This document shows, piece after piece, positions 6,941-13,934 of a DNA stretch of 16,342 bases; within the stretch, counting starts at the first letter, position 1; the number at the start of each line of letters is the position of its first letter. The translations under genes were made by a program, and so were the position numbers. This DNA is from Legionellales bacterium (GTDB lineage Bacteria; Pseudomonadota; Gammaproteobacteria; Berkiellales; Berkiellaceae), in assembly GCA_023266435.1 (NCBI GenBank), contig JAHFQF010000022.1, positions 1 through 16,342 on the forward strand, in the 5' to 3' direction. The notes beneath the pieces are model-generated. The model was not told the DNA's origin. It did not search any database and saw only the letters and a list, made by a program, of their open reading frames with translations.

Positions 6941-8209
6941 CTAAAAATCAATGCCTTCTTCACGCATTCTGGCCAGTTTATAACGCAAAGTCCGAGTACT
7001 GATATCTAGTTTTTCTGCAGTCTTTTTACGATTGCCTTGCGTTTCTTGCAAAGCATCGAGTATCAACTGATACTCTTGTTTGATTAATGCATTTTCCAAG
7101 GTCTCATCAGCATCATCCCAGCCGCACACTTTCTGCTCTAACAAAAAATCCTGCAAGTTGATTATATTTTGATCACATACAATCAAAGCACGCTGTATGA
7201 CATTTTGGGCCTCCCTCACGTTTCCAGGCCAATGATACTCAAGCAATGCCTGCGTAGCTTCTTCACTAAAAGACAAATTTGTTTGCTGAGGCATGCGATG
7301 CTTTTCTACAAAATACCAACATAAGGGCAGAATATCCCGCGCGCGCTCACGGAGTGGCAAACATTGGATGGGGAACACATTCAAGCGATAAAATAAATCT
7401 TCTCTAAAATTACCATCAGCAACCTCTGTTTTTAAATGCCGATTGGTTGTTGCCAAAATGCGCACATCAATTTTTAATTGTGTTTTTCCACCCACGCGCT
7501 CTACTTCTCGCTCCTGGATCACGCGTAATAATTTGGCCTGTAACGATAAACTCATTTCACTGATTTCATCTAACAGCAAGGTACCTTGATGCGCCAACTC
7601 AAACTTACCCGGACTGGACTTGATGGCACCTGTAAAAGCCCCCTTTTCAAATCCAAACAAAGTAGCCTCTAGCATTGTATCTGGTATTGCAGCACAGTTA
7701 ATTGCAATAAAAGGCCCGCTCGCCCTGTCTGAATTTTCATGAATATAACGTGCTAAAATTTCTTTTCCTGTACCACTCTCTCCATTGATCAAAACAGTTG
7801 CATTAGTTCTAGCAACCTTTTTAGCCAACTCAAAAACGGCTTTTGATTTTTGATCTTCTACAATATAATCATCATGCGTTTGTAGTACCGGAATTTGAGA
7901 TAAGACAGGCTCACTACTCAAGTTATCAAACAAGGACTCCATGTTTCCTTTTTCGATAAAAATAATTTGCCCCTGATCATTAATAAACGGATACGTGCTG
8001 ACTCTAGCCTGCTGTAATACTTGAGATTGCTTGAGTGCAATTAATTGATGCCAAATTTTACCGACCAAAGATGACTCTAAAAAATTCTCAGCAAATTGAT
8101 TTGCAAACTTTATAACGCCTGATGCATTTAATAAAATAACCCCCACAGGCAATTGATTTAAAAGCTGCTGATACTCGCTGACAGTGCGCACATCATTGTC
8201 TGGTTGCAT
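6941..8209 (-). CDS. fleR: Sigma-54 activator with PAS sensor domain and FleR-type AAA+/HTH, no receiver
   Basis: 422 residues. An N-terminal PAS-like domain (about 15-100; LPVGVILLNASGVIKFANQ, then LVGKIWHQLI) resembles the PAS domain of the sensor kinase FleS rather than the receiver of FleR. The sigma-54 AAA+ domain follows: Walker A GESGTGKE (143-150), the sigma-54 contact loop GAFTGA (190-195), Walker B TLLLDEI (210-216). A Fis-type helix-turn-helix sits at about 392-420 (KKTAEKLDISTRTLRYKLAR), matching FleR. No phosphorylatable Asp receiver and no kinase gene are present between it and fleQ. It probably activates fliE-fliJ and other class III genes with RpoN. The ATG at 8209 has AAGGG five bases ahead; an in-frame GTG at 8215 overlaps that site. 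Symbol given by position and AAA+/HTH similarity; the domain layout differs from FleR. Confidence 0.85.
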   Translation of the reverse strand: MQPDNDVRTVSEYQQLLNQLPVGVILLNASGVIKFANQFAENFLESSLVGKIWHQLIALKQSQVLQQARVSTYPFINDQGQIIFIEKGNMESLFDNLSSEPVLSQIPVLQTHDDYIVEDQKSKAVFELAKKVARTNATVLINGESGTGKEILARYIHENSDRASGPFIAINCAAIPDTMLEATLFGFEKGAFTGAIKSSPGKFELAHQGTLLLDEISEMSLSLQAKLLRVIQEREVERVGGKTQLKIDVRILATTNRHLKTEVADGNFREDLFYRLNVFPIQCLPLRERARDILPLCWYFVEKHRMPQQTNLSFSEEATQALLEYHWPGNVREAQNVIQRALIVCDQNIINLQDFLLEQKVCGWDDADETLENALIKQEYQLILDALQETQGNRKKTAEKLDISTRTLRYKLARMREEGIDF

Positions 8210-8247
8210 AATCACCCTTAACGCGGCAAATCCTATTTGTTATTCAA

Positions 8248-8263
8248 TGCAATTCTTAAGCCA
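8248..8263 (-). promoter_or_regulatory. Sigma-54 (RpoN) promoter for the PAS-FleR gene
   Basis: Minus strand TGGCTTAAGAATTGCA matches the -24/-12 consensus TGGCACGNNNNTTGCW: the invariant GG and GC are exactly 10 bases apart, and TGGC and TTGCA are intact. It lies about 40 bases before the ATG, so transcription would start near 8237. FleQ-RpoN activation of fleSR is established in Pseudomonas; applying it here is inference. Confidence 0.8.
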
Positions 8264-8347
8264 GCCATATTTTGCATGATTTATCAAAGAGTTATAGCTT
8301 AAATGGCATCTGATTTGTCAAAATTAAGTCGCACCCAGCATGCAAAC

Positions 8348-9664
8348 TCAGCGTTCAATCTGGTATTTTTTAATTTTTTCAATTAAAGTGGTTCGCTGCA
8401 TACCCAGCTGCTTTGCAGCATGCGTTACAATACCATTTTGTTGGTTTAAGGCAGATAAAATATAATTTCTCTCTAAATCACTGAGGTAGACTTTAAGATT
8501 AAAATTCTTATCCAGAGGCGCCGACTTTTCAGGTGTTTGCAAGGTGGTCGAGAGTGGAAAAGTTTGAGTTTTTTCTGATTGCAAGGATGGCAGGCTAATA
8601 GTTTGATAGCGATCGGGAAGATCACTCAACAGCACCATTCTATCAGGAAAAAGTACAGCTAAGCGTTCTAGCAAATTTTTTAGCTCACGAATATTGCCCG
8701 GCCACGTATATTGTCTTAATGCAGCAATCGCTGTTTTACTTAATTGCAAAGCACTCTTTTTCTTATTGGTTAGGTCCAACAGGATTTGCTGTATTAAGGT
8801 CGGGATGTCCTCTGAGCGCTCTGATAGTTTGGGCATATGAATCGGATACACATTTAAACGATAATATAAATCCTCTCTAAAGCCTCCGGCTTGAATAGCC
8901 CGCTCTAAGTTACAATGCGTCGCAGCAATGATGCGCACATTCACCTTAATCGTTTTATTACCACCCACACGCTCAAATGCCTGCTCTTGCAATACTCGCA
9001 AAATTTTAACTTGCATGTCTAATGGCATATCCCCTATTTCATCTAAAAATAAGGTACCCCCATTAGCAAGTTCAAATCTACCAATCCGCTGCTGAATAGC
9101 GCCTGTAAACGCGCCCTTTTCATGACCAAATAGCTCACTTTCTAATAGTTCTTGTGGTATGGCTCCACAGTTTACGGGCACAAAGGGTTGTTGATGTCGC
9201 TCTGATAATTGATGAATCAGTTTTGCAACCACTTCTTTACCAGTACCACTTTCACCGGTAATGAGGACGTTGACATCGGATTGCTCTAATTTTCCAATCA
9301 AGCCAATCACTGTTTTAATAGCTTGACTCTGCCCTACTAAGCGCGAAAAAATGGGGTTTTGCGTCAAATTTTGCTCAGCAGCTCGACGAGATAAGATCAT
9401 AAGCTCTTCTTTAAAGAGCGCCCAATCAACCGGTGCTGATTCACTTAATTGAATCACAGGTAATTCAATATCCAGATACATATGATCGCTGGCGCTCGAC
9501 CTAACCCAAATAACACCAATCTGCGGAGTTATCTCATTGCTCAAGCTTGAGGCTTGCTGATGTTGATAGGTCATTTTTTCTGATTCTAATAAAGCAGTGA
9601 GCATAGGCAGCAAAGGAGAATTATTCGCCGTGAGGATTAACCAATCGATTGTCTGTGTTGTCAT
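8348..9664 (-). CDS. fleQ: Flagellar master regulator FleQ/FlrA, sigma-54 activator
   Basis: 438 residues from the ATG at 9664 (GGGG seven bases ahead). An upstream in-frame ATG at 9688 lacks a ribosome binding site and would add eight residues; the positions below are counted from it. A receiver-like N-terminal domain of about 100 residues lacks the acidic pair and phosphorylatable Asp, as in FleQ. Walker A is GESGTGKE (145-152), the sigma-54 loop GAFTGA (192-197), Walker B TLFLDEI (212-218), and the C-terminal HTH is VTHAAKQLGMQRTTLIEKIKKY-like (421-442), diagnostic for FleQ. The residues aligning with the c-di-GMP ligands of Pseudomonas FleQ (R144, R185, N186, E330, R334) are S115, K156, L157, Q301 and D305, so c-di-GMP control may be absent. 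It should head the flagellar hierarchy. Confidence 0.93.
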   Translation of the reverse strand: MTTQTIDWLILTANNSPLLPMLTALLESEKMTYQHQQASSLSNEITPQIGVIWVRSSASDHMYLDIELPVIQLSESAPVDWALFKEELMILSRRAAEQNLTQNPIFSRLVGQSQAIKTVIGLIGKLEQSDVNVLITGESGTGKEVVAKLIHQLSERHQQPFVPVNCGAIPQELLESELFGHEKGAFTGAIQQRIGRFELANGGTLFLDEIGDMPLDMQVKILRVLQEQAFERVGGNKTIKVNVRIIAATHCNLERAIQAGGFREDLYYRLNVYPIHMPKLSERSEDIPTLIQQILLDLTNKKKSALQLSKTAIAALRQYTWPGNIRELKNLLERLAVLFPDRMVLLSDLPDRYQTISLPSLQSEKTQTFPLSTTLQTPEKSAPLDKNFNLKVYLSDLERNYILSALNQQNGIVTHAAKQLGMQRTTLIEKIKKYQIER

Positions 9665-9694
9665 AAGAGAGCCCCGTTTCAATCGCATGCATAT

Positions 9695-9723
9695 AATTAA
9701 GTATCTAACTCACCGGCTGTCAA
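9695..9723 (-). promoter_or_regulatory. Candidate sigma-70 promoter of fleQ
   Basis: A perfect TTGACA (minus strand, 9718-9723) lies about 55 bases before the fleQ ATG. At a 17-base spacing the -10 region is only a partial match (TTAATT, 9695-9700), with TATAT a few bases further. A second TTGACAG copy lies 16 bases upstream (9733-9739). A transcript from here would exclude the upstream ATG at 9688 or start at it, supporting 9664 as start. Confidence 0.35.
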
Positions 9724-9732
9724 ATCTGTGAC
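9719..9732. promoter_or_regulatory. Candidate FleQ box (GTCA-N6-TGAC) overlapping the fleQ -35
   Basis: GTCAAATCTGTGAC has both half-sites and the 14-base length of the published Pseudomonas FleQ consensus (GTCaNTAAAtTGAC). It overlaps the TTGACA of the presumed fleQ promoter and lies about 60 bases upstream of the -10 of the divergent TPR-GT41 gene, so one bound FleQ could repress its own gene and affect the divergent one. The centre is a poorer match. Confidence 0.45.
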
Positions 9733-9790
9733 CTGTCAAGTCTATGCAAGCGTAAAAAGACAACTTTCCGACAAACTAATCAACATCACT

Positions 9791-9796
9791 TATAAT
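9791..9796 (+). promoter_or_regulatory. Candidate -10 element for the TPR-GT41 gene
   Basis: A perfect TATAAT lies 47 bases before the ATG at 9844. The -35 is unclear; TTTCCG (9765-9770) is the best nearby candidate at a long spacing. Together with the fleQ promoter it makes 9665-9843 a divergent promoter region. Confidence 0.4.
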
Positions 9797-9843
9797 TAAA
9801 ACAATGATTAAAGGGAAATAACCCATAGCCTGAGAGGGTCAAC

Positions 9844-12150
9844 ATGACCAAGAACCATTCTATGCAAACCGAGGGTAACGACAGCAAGGCACAACAGGAA
9901 AAGATCAAACAGCTCTTTGATAAAGCGCTGATTTATCATGAAAATAAAGCACTAGACACAGCCAAGGCGCACTATGATGAAATACTCATGCTGGATAAGA
10001 ACAACATACAAGCCCATCATTTATTAGGGGTTTGTTGTTATCAGGAAAAAAATCATGAGCAGGCACTCGTGTATTTTAATAAAACCTTGACCCTCTTTAA
10101 TGCCAACATAGAAGAAGGCCAAAAAACCTTCAACATTGTAGAATTACTCAGTAATTTTGGTAATGTATACTTTGCTTGCAATGATTTAAAACAAGCTCAA
10201 AATTATTATCGACGCGCCAATGAGCTCAACCCTCAACATGCCCCTACGTTAAACAATCTAGGCAGTGTCATGTTTTATCAAAAAAACTATGATAAAGCCT
10301 CTGAACTCTATGACACAGCCATACAGTACGACGCTCGCTTTGTAGATGCGTATATGAACAAAGCAAATTTACAAAAAACTTTAGGTGAATATGATGATGC
10401 CATTTTATATTACAGTAAAGCCTTAGAAATTGATGCCAATAATCATGCGCTGCTCACTGGCTTAGCCAGTGTTTATATGGCCATGGGCGATCATAATAAA
10501 GCCATTCATATTATCAAGAAAAATTCGCACTACCAAGAAGATCCTAACTCGCTCTTTCATTTAAGCTTATGTCATGAAAGCCTAAGAAATTTTACCGGCC
10601 AAAAAGAGTGTTTAGAAAAATATCTTAGTTTAGAAAAAAATGAATTGGCTTGGATTTCTCTTTGTAATTGCAACATTGAGTTGAAGCTGTTTGATGAGGC
10701 ATTAGAGGCTGCTAAGCATATTAAAACTCAAGCATTCCTTCGGGACACCTGTATAGGCACGATTTATTGCAAACAGGGCCGATATGAGTTAGCTGAGAAA
10801 ACGTTGGATGCTGTGATTCAAAAACACCCTAATCTGACCGAAGCCAGATTAAGCCGAGCTGAGCTTTACACAGAAACCAATTTTTTTGATAAGGCTGCCG
10901 AAGAGTACCTCTATATTGTTTTACATATTAATCCTAACAATGCGGAAGCTTATAATAACCTGGGGAATATTTATTTTAAAACCGGAAATTTAATAAGCGC
11001 AATTGAGCAATTTGAGACCGCCTTGAGCCTTAATCCCAAACTGACTATCGCTTACTCTAATCTAGGTAATGCGCTGAAAGCACACCGTAATTTTTATGGG
11101 GCTATTGAGTGCTGTGACTTGAGTTTGAAAATCAATCCCAATCTCATTCAAGCGTATTTAAATAAAGCAATGTGTTACCAAGCTTTATTACAGTTTAACA
11201 AAGCCTTAGAAATCTTAGAGCACGCTTTTGAGCTCTTCCCCTCCAATGAGTTTATTTTATTACACTATGCCAAAATTTTATTTCAAGTTGGAGAAGATGA
11301 AAATGCGTACTTTTGCTTTTCAAAACTCATTGCTTCTATTGAAAACAATGCAACCGGAGAAATTTCTCTGACTCAAGCCCAAGCCATGGTGTATTTTACT
11401 TTGCTTAAAATCAGAATGGGAGAAAATGAAAACATCGAAGAGTTTTCCCAGCTCGTCAGCGTCATCATCAATGAATACCTGACAGAGCCTAGCCAAGAAT
11501 TAATTTCAAATACCTATGTGCCCTTGTTGCCTATCAAAACAGAGCAAAAAGAAAAACTATTACACACGAATAATGTCTTTGTGCAAAAAAGTTGTCATTT
11601 AAGAGTAAAAACACATGAGCATCCTCGATTGCTTAAAAAGAAAGCAAAGTTGCATATTGGATTTATCGCGCACAGCTATCATCCCACACATCTAGGGTTT
11701 GATATCAATCAGCTGTTGCTGAGTTTTTCTGAGCAGTCTCTCGTGAAATGCTACCAGTTTTATAGCCAGATGGAGCTTCAACCTGAAACACCCATTGGAA
11801 ATTATCATTGCTTTGAGCATGTAAACATTGATGACTGTGCAAATCAAATTATCACAGATGGTACGGATGTGCTTATCAACTTAACACCCTATCACTTGCT
11901 AGATGTACCTGAAATTTTTGCTTTAAATGCAGCGCCAGTGAAAATTGGACTCTATCCTCAACCATTCAGTTTAGATAATACTTTTTATGAATACCAGCTT
12001 GTTACAGGTACTGAATCCATCACCTACAAAAACCCCGTCATTCGTTTAACACGAGGGTTAACGCCAGAGAATACCGCAGCACTAGAAAAAGCCTGTCAAC
12101 AGACTTGGAAAAATTACTTGACGGGGAGGCCGCAAGATGTCATTGAGTAA
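9844..12150 (+). CDS. TPR protein with N-terminal lobe of an O-GlcNAc-transferase-type (GT41) domain
   Basis: 768 residues, the only gene transcribed against the cluster. AGAGGG lies five bases before the ATG. TPR repeats run from about 20 to 500; a canonical one is at 366-399 (NAEAYNNLGNIYFKTGN...). Residues 601-740 match the N-terminal catalytic lobe of GT41 enzymes: KLHIGFIAHSYHPTH (the His corresponds to catalytic-region His498 of human OGT), DGTDVLINLTPYH (672-684), FALNAAPVKIGLYPQP (692-707) and YEYQLVTGTESI, equivalent to the MDYIITDQETS region. The protein ends 28 residues later, so the C-terminal UDP-sugar-binding lobe is absent. It may be an inactive relic, a TPR substrate adaptor, or need a second polypeptide. 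No signal peptide is visible. Bacterial GT41 proteins often modify flagellin or adhesins; that role here is inferred from location. Confidence 0.85.
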   Translation: MTKNHSMQTEGNDSKAQQEKIKQLFDKALIYHENKALDTAKAHYDEILMLDKNNIQAHHLLGVCCYQEKNHEQALVYFNKTLTLFNANIEEGQKTFNIVELLSNFGNVYFACNDLKQAQNYYRRANELNPQHAPTLNNLGSVMFYQKNYDKASELYDTAIQYDARFVDAYMNKANLQKTLGEYDDAILYYSKALEIDANNHALLTGLASVYMAMGDHNKAIHIIKKNSHYQEDPNSLFHLSLCHESLRNFTGQKECLEKYLSLEKNELAWISLCNCNIELKLFDEALEAAKHIKTQAFLRDTCIGTIYCKQGRYELAEKTLDAVIQKHPNLTEARLSRAELYTETNFFDKAAEEYLYIVLHINPNNAEAYNNLGNIYFKTGNLISAIEQFETALSLNPKLTIAYSNLGNALKAHRNFYGAIECCDLSLKINPNLIQAYLNKAMCYQALLQFNKALEILEHAFELFPSNEFILLHYAKILFQVGEDENAYFCFSKLIASIENNATGEISLTQAQAMVYFTLLKIRMGENENIEEFSQLVSVIINEYLTEPSQELISNTYVPLLPIKTEQKEKLLHTNNVFVQKSCHLRVKTHEHPRLLKKKAKLHIGFIAHSYHPTHLGFDINQLLLSFSEQSLVKCYQFYSQMELQPETPIGNYHCFEHVNIDDCANQIITDGTDVLINLTPYHLLDVPEIFALNAAPVKIGLYPQPFSLDNTFYEYQLVTGTESITYKNPVIRLTRGLTPENTAALEKACQQTWKNYLTGRPQDVIE

Positions 12151-12176
12151 TGACTTGTTTTTCAAAGTAGGAGTCT

Positions 12177-12253
12177 GTCATTGAGAGCACAGCGAAACAA
12201 TCCAGGCTTTGGTTGCTAGATTGCCACGTCGAGAGTACCCTTCTCGCAATGAC
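12177..12253. repeat. Palindromic repeat family B (GTCATTG ... CAATGAC, 77 bp)
   Basis: Ends are exact inverted repeats (GTCATTG at 12177-12183, CAATGAC at 12247-12253), and the arms remain similar inward (GTCATTGAGAG against GTCATTGCGAG; ACAATCCAG against GCAATCTAG). This is the type of GTCATTGCGAG..GCAATC palindrome widespread in proteobacterial intergenic regions. It sits between what look like the two arms of a family A copy. The folded RNA could help end transcription from the convergent genes. Confidence 0.7.
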
Positions 12254-12280
12254 GACAGTTTCTGCGAGTAGGCGATCACC

Positions 12281-12306
12281 ACAACGCATAAAGCCAAATT
12301 ACGAAG
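12281..12306 (+). repeat. 26-bp direct repeat, copy 1
   Basis: Exactly identical to 12407-12432, offset by 126 bases (it starts ACAACGCATAAAGCC). The inner TAAAGCCAAATTAC (12289-12302) is also a 13-of-14 reverse complement of GTAATTTGGTTTTA (12322-12335), forming a stem with a 19-base loop. Together with sequence from about 12261 it looks like the tail of an interrupted family A unit. Confidence 0.85.
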
Positions 12307-12316
12307 TCTGTTTTAT

Positions 12317-12405
12317 TCAAAGTAATTTGGTTTTAGGCTAGGCGTCGAGTCTTAAGCAACCGGAGTGTACATAGACGTACATGAGGATTGCGAAATGACG
12401 AAGAC
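12317..12405 (+). repeat. Dispersed palindromic repeat, family A, copy 2
   Basis: Contains TCAAAGTAATT, TTTTAGGCTAGGCGTCGAGTC-type head, palindromic centre TGTAC-ATAGAC-GTACA, and GACGAAGAC, in the same order as 15437-15532. Its tail runs on into the 26-bp direct repeat instead of ACTATAT. Head (12322-12335) and tail (12415-12428) are inverted repeats, so the whole unit can fold on itself. Confidence 0.8.
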
Positions 12406-12406
12406 A

Positions 12407-12432
12407 ACAACGCATAAAGCCAAATTACGAAG
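12407..12432 (+). repeat. 26-bp direct repeat, copy 2
   Basis: Identical to 12281-12306. It ends seven bases before the stop codon of the convergent oxygenase gene. With the first copy it brackets family A copy 2, which suggests two tandem units or a recombination product. The whole 288-base gap 12151-12438 is occupied by these repeats; no small gene is visible in it. Confidence 0.85.
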
Positions 12433-12438
12433 AATAAA

Positions 12439-13923
12439 TTAGGTTTTTAATTGCTGGCCATAGAGAAAGGTCACATTCATCCTTCTATTTTCATATCCAG
12501 ATTTAAACTTAAAGTGATCAGATTTATGAAATAAAGCGGAGTCGAAGATGACAATTCTGTTTTCTTTATAGGGGATGACCACTTCTTTTGCATTACTTTT
12601 TTCGATAAAGTCTTTGATTTTAAATTGATTGTTATTGTAGTCTGAAAATTTCCAATTTTTTGGCGAAGCTTTATCATAAACCACTAGGCCGCCGGAATTC
12701 TTATCTAGATTGGCATCTTCTGGTGTAATCCAGAGATTTAGATTAACTTCCGCAAAGTCCGCATGCAAGTTGATGGCCGGTCTATCGTGGGTGCATTTAA
12801 AACACCAGGATTGCATCAAATGTAAATCTTTAAATATTTTAGGGAAGCAAGCTTTGATATCAGCGGAAATTTGAAACAGTAGCTCGGTACCAAATCCATT
12901 CATCATCATGGCACCTAGATAACCATTTTGATACATTTTATGCCAGATGGTTGCTTCCATGCAGTAGTTCCTGATACCTTCAAGCGCTGCTTGACTCAAA
13001 AAATCATCAACTACAATCATATGCGGATCGGAAGTCAAATAGTCCTCTTGCAACCGCTCAAAATCTAATCTTTCATTGAGTGACAGATGATTGAGTCGTT
13101 TTAGTTCTGGAAGGTATACATAATTTGAAACCGTTGGCGCCACTTTTAGGGCGTCTGTTAATCTGAAGCGTTGATGCATGTTTTTTTCAATGATTTCCAG
13201 GGGCATTTTATCAATGATTTCTTTCAAATTTGAGCGAACCATCTCAAACTCTGCTCCTATTTTGTTATTTTTTATTAAATAATCTAACTGCTCATAATCG
13301 TGTATGATTTTAGAGGGTAATGCATCCACCTCAGGCGTCTGCATGTTGGTGTTAGCGCTTTTCAAAAAAATGCTTTGTCTGACGGCTATCGCGGCCTCAT
13401 CATAGCGTCCTAGCGCTACCAAAGAATTAATAAGTGTTGGATAGGTTGATTGATTATTACAATTCAACGCCAATGCTTTTTTGCAATGCTTAACAGCGGA
13501 TTCAAAGCGATTCAACTTAAAATCAATCCCCCCTTTGCTTGACCAAAAAATAGAAATCACCGGCTCCTTCTTCAAGGCTTTATCAATGTACTTATCCGCC
13601 TCTTCGGTGAGACCCATGTTATTTAAGCATACCGCATAATCATGATTTGTGAATGGGCAAAATGGATCCATTTCTAATGCTTTCTTGAGAAAAGGCATGG
13701 CTTCATCAAATTTAGAATTCTCAATGCGTACGGCACCCATGGTTCTATAAATCACAGGATTATCTGGATTGATCTTTAACAGACTCTCAAACAACCTGTC
13801 ACTGTCTGCGTAATTCCCGACTTTGTAAGCCTGTATGGCTTGCTGAAATTGCTGCTGACCGTCTTGATAATTTTTCTGCGCAACTTGCTCTGGTGTGTTT
13901 TTTTGCTTTTTACTAGCCGTCAT
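12439..13923 (-). CDS. TPR protein with C-terminal 2-oxoglutarate/Fe(II) oxygenase domain (copy 2)
   Basis: 494 residues. TPR repeats occupy about 23-190 (for example NPVIYRTMGAVRIENSKFDEA at 56-76). A helical linker follows, then an oxygenase domain from about 300. The metal site reads H387-A-D389 (INLHADFAEVNLNLW), with the distal His in SALFHKSDH (466, or 470) and the 2-oxoglutarate Arg in ENRRMNVTFLYG (480/481). This HxD..H..R arrangement is that of prolyl-hydroxylase-like enzymes, which hydroxylate side chains using O2 and 2-oxoglutarate; the substrate is unknown. It is a paralogue of the gene 11 bases upstream, and the stop of that gene lies in the AGGAG ribosome binding site used here (seven bases before the ATG). 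The TPR part probably selects a protein or glycopeptide partner. Cytoplasmic: no signal peptide. Confidence 0.87.
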   Translation of the reverse strand: MTASKKQKNTPEQVAQKNYQDGQQQFQQAIQAYKVGNYADSDRLFESLLKINPDNPVIYRTMGAVRIENSKFDEAMPFLKKALEMDPFCPFTNHDYAVCLNNMGLTEEADKYIDKALKKEPVISIFWSSKGGIDFKLNRFESAVKHCKKALALNCNNQSTYPTLINSLVALGRYDEAAIAVRQSIFLKSANTNMQTPEVDALPSKIIHDYEQLDYLIKNNKIGAEFEMVRSNLKEIIDKMPLEIIEKNMHQRFRLTDALKVAPTVSNYVYLPELKRLNHLSLNERLDFERLQEDYLTSDPHMIVVDDFLSQAALEGIRNYCMEATIWHKMYQNGYLGAMMMNGFGTELLFQISADIKACFPKIFKDLHLMQSWCFKCTHDRPAINLHADFAEVNLNLWITPEDANLDKNSGGLVVYDKASPKNWKFSDYNNNQFKIKDFIEKSNAKEVVIPYKENRIVIFDSALFHKSDHFKFKSGYENRRMNVTFLYGQQLKT

Positions 13924-13934
13924 TGTTGACTCTC

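Noticed and set aside
6925..7120. Separate sigma-54 promoter for fliE within the end of the regulator gene
   Set aside because: No GG-N10-GC pair with adequate flanks on the minus strand.
12281..12335. Stem-loop 12289-12302/12322-12335 as a factor-independent terminator
   Set aside because: Stem is AT-rich with a 19-base loop and no clean T-tract after it; kept only as repeat structure.
12151..12438. Repeat block considered as CRISPR array
   Set aside because: Only two 26-bp copies with another repeat, not spacers, between them; no cas genes.
12477..12677. Minus-strand frame of 66 codons inside the second oxygenase gene
   Set aside because: Shifted frame of the conserved oxygenase core; no independent start signal.
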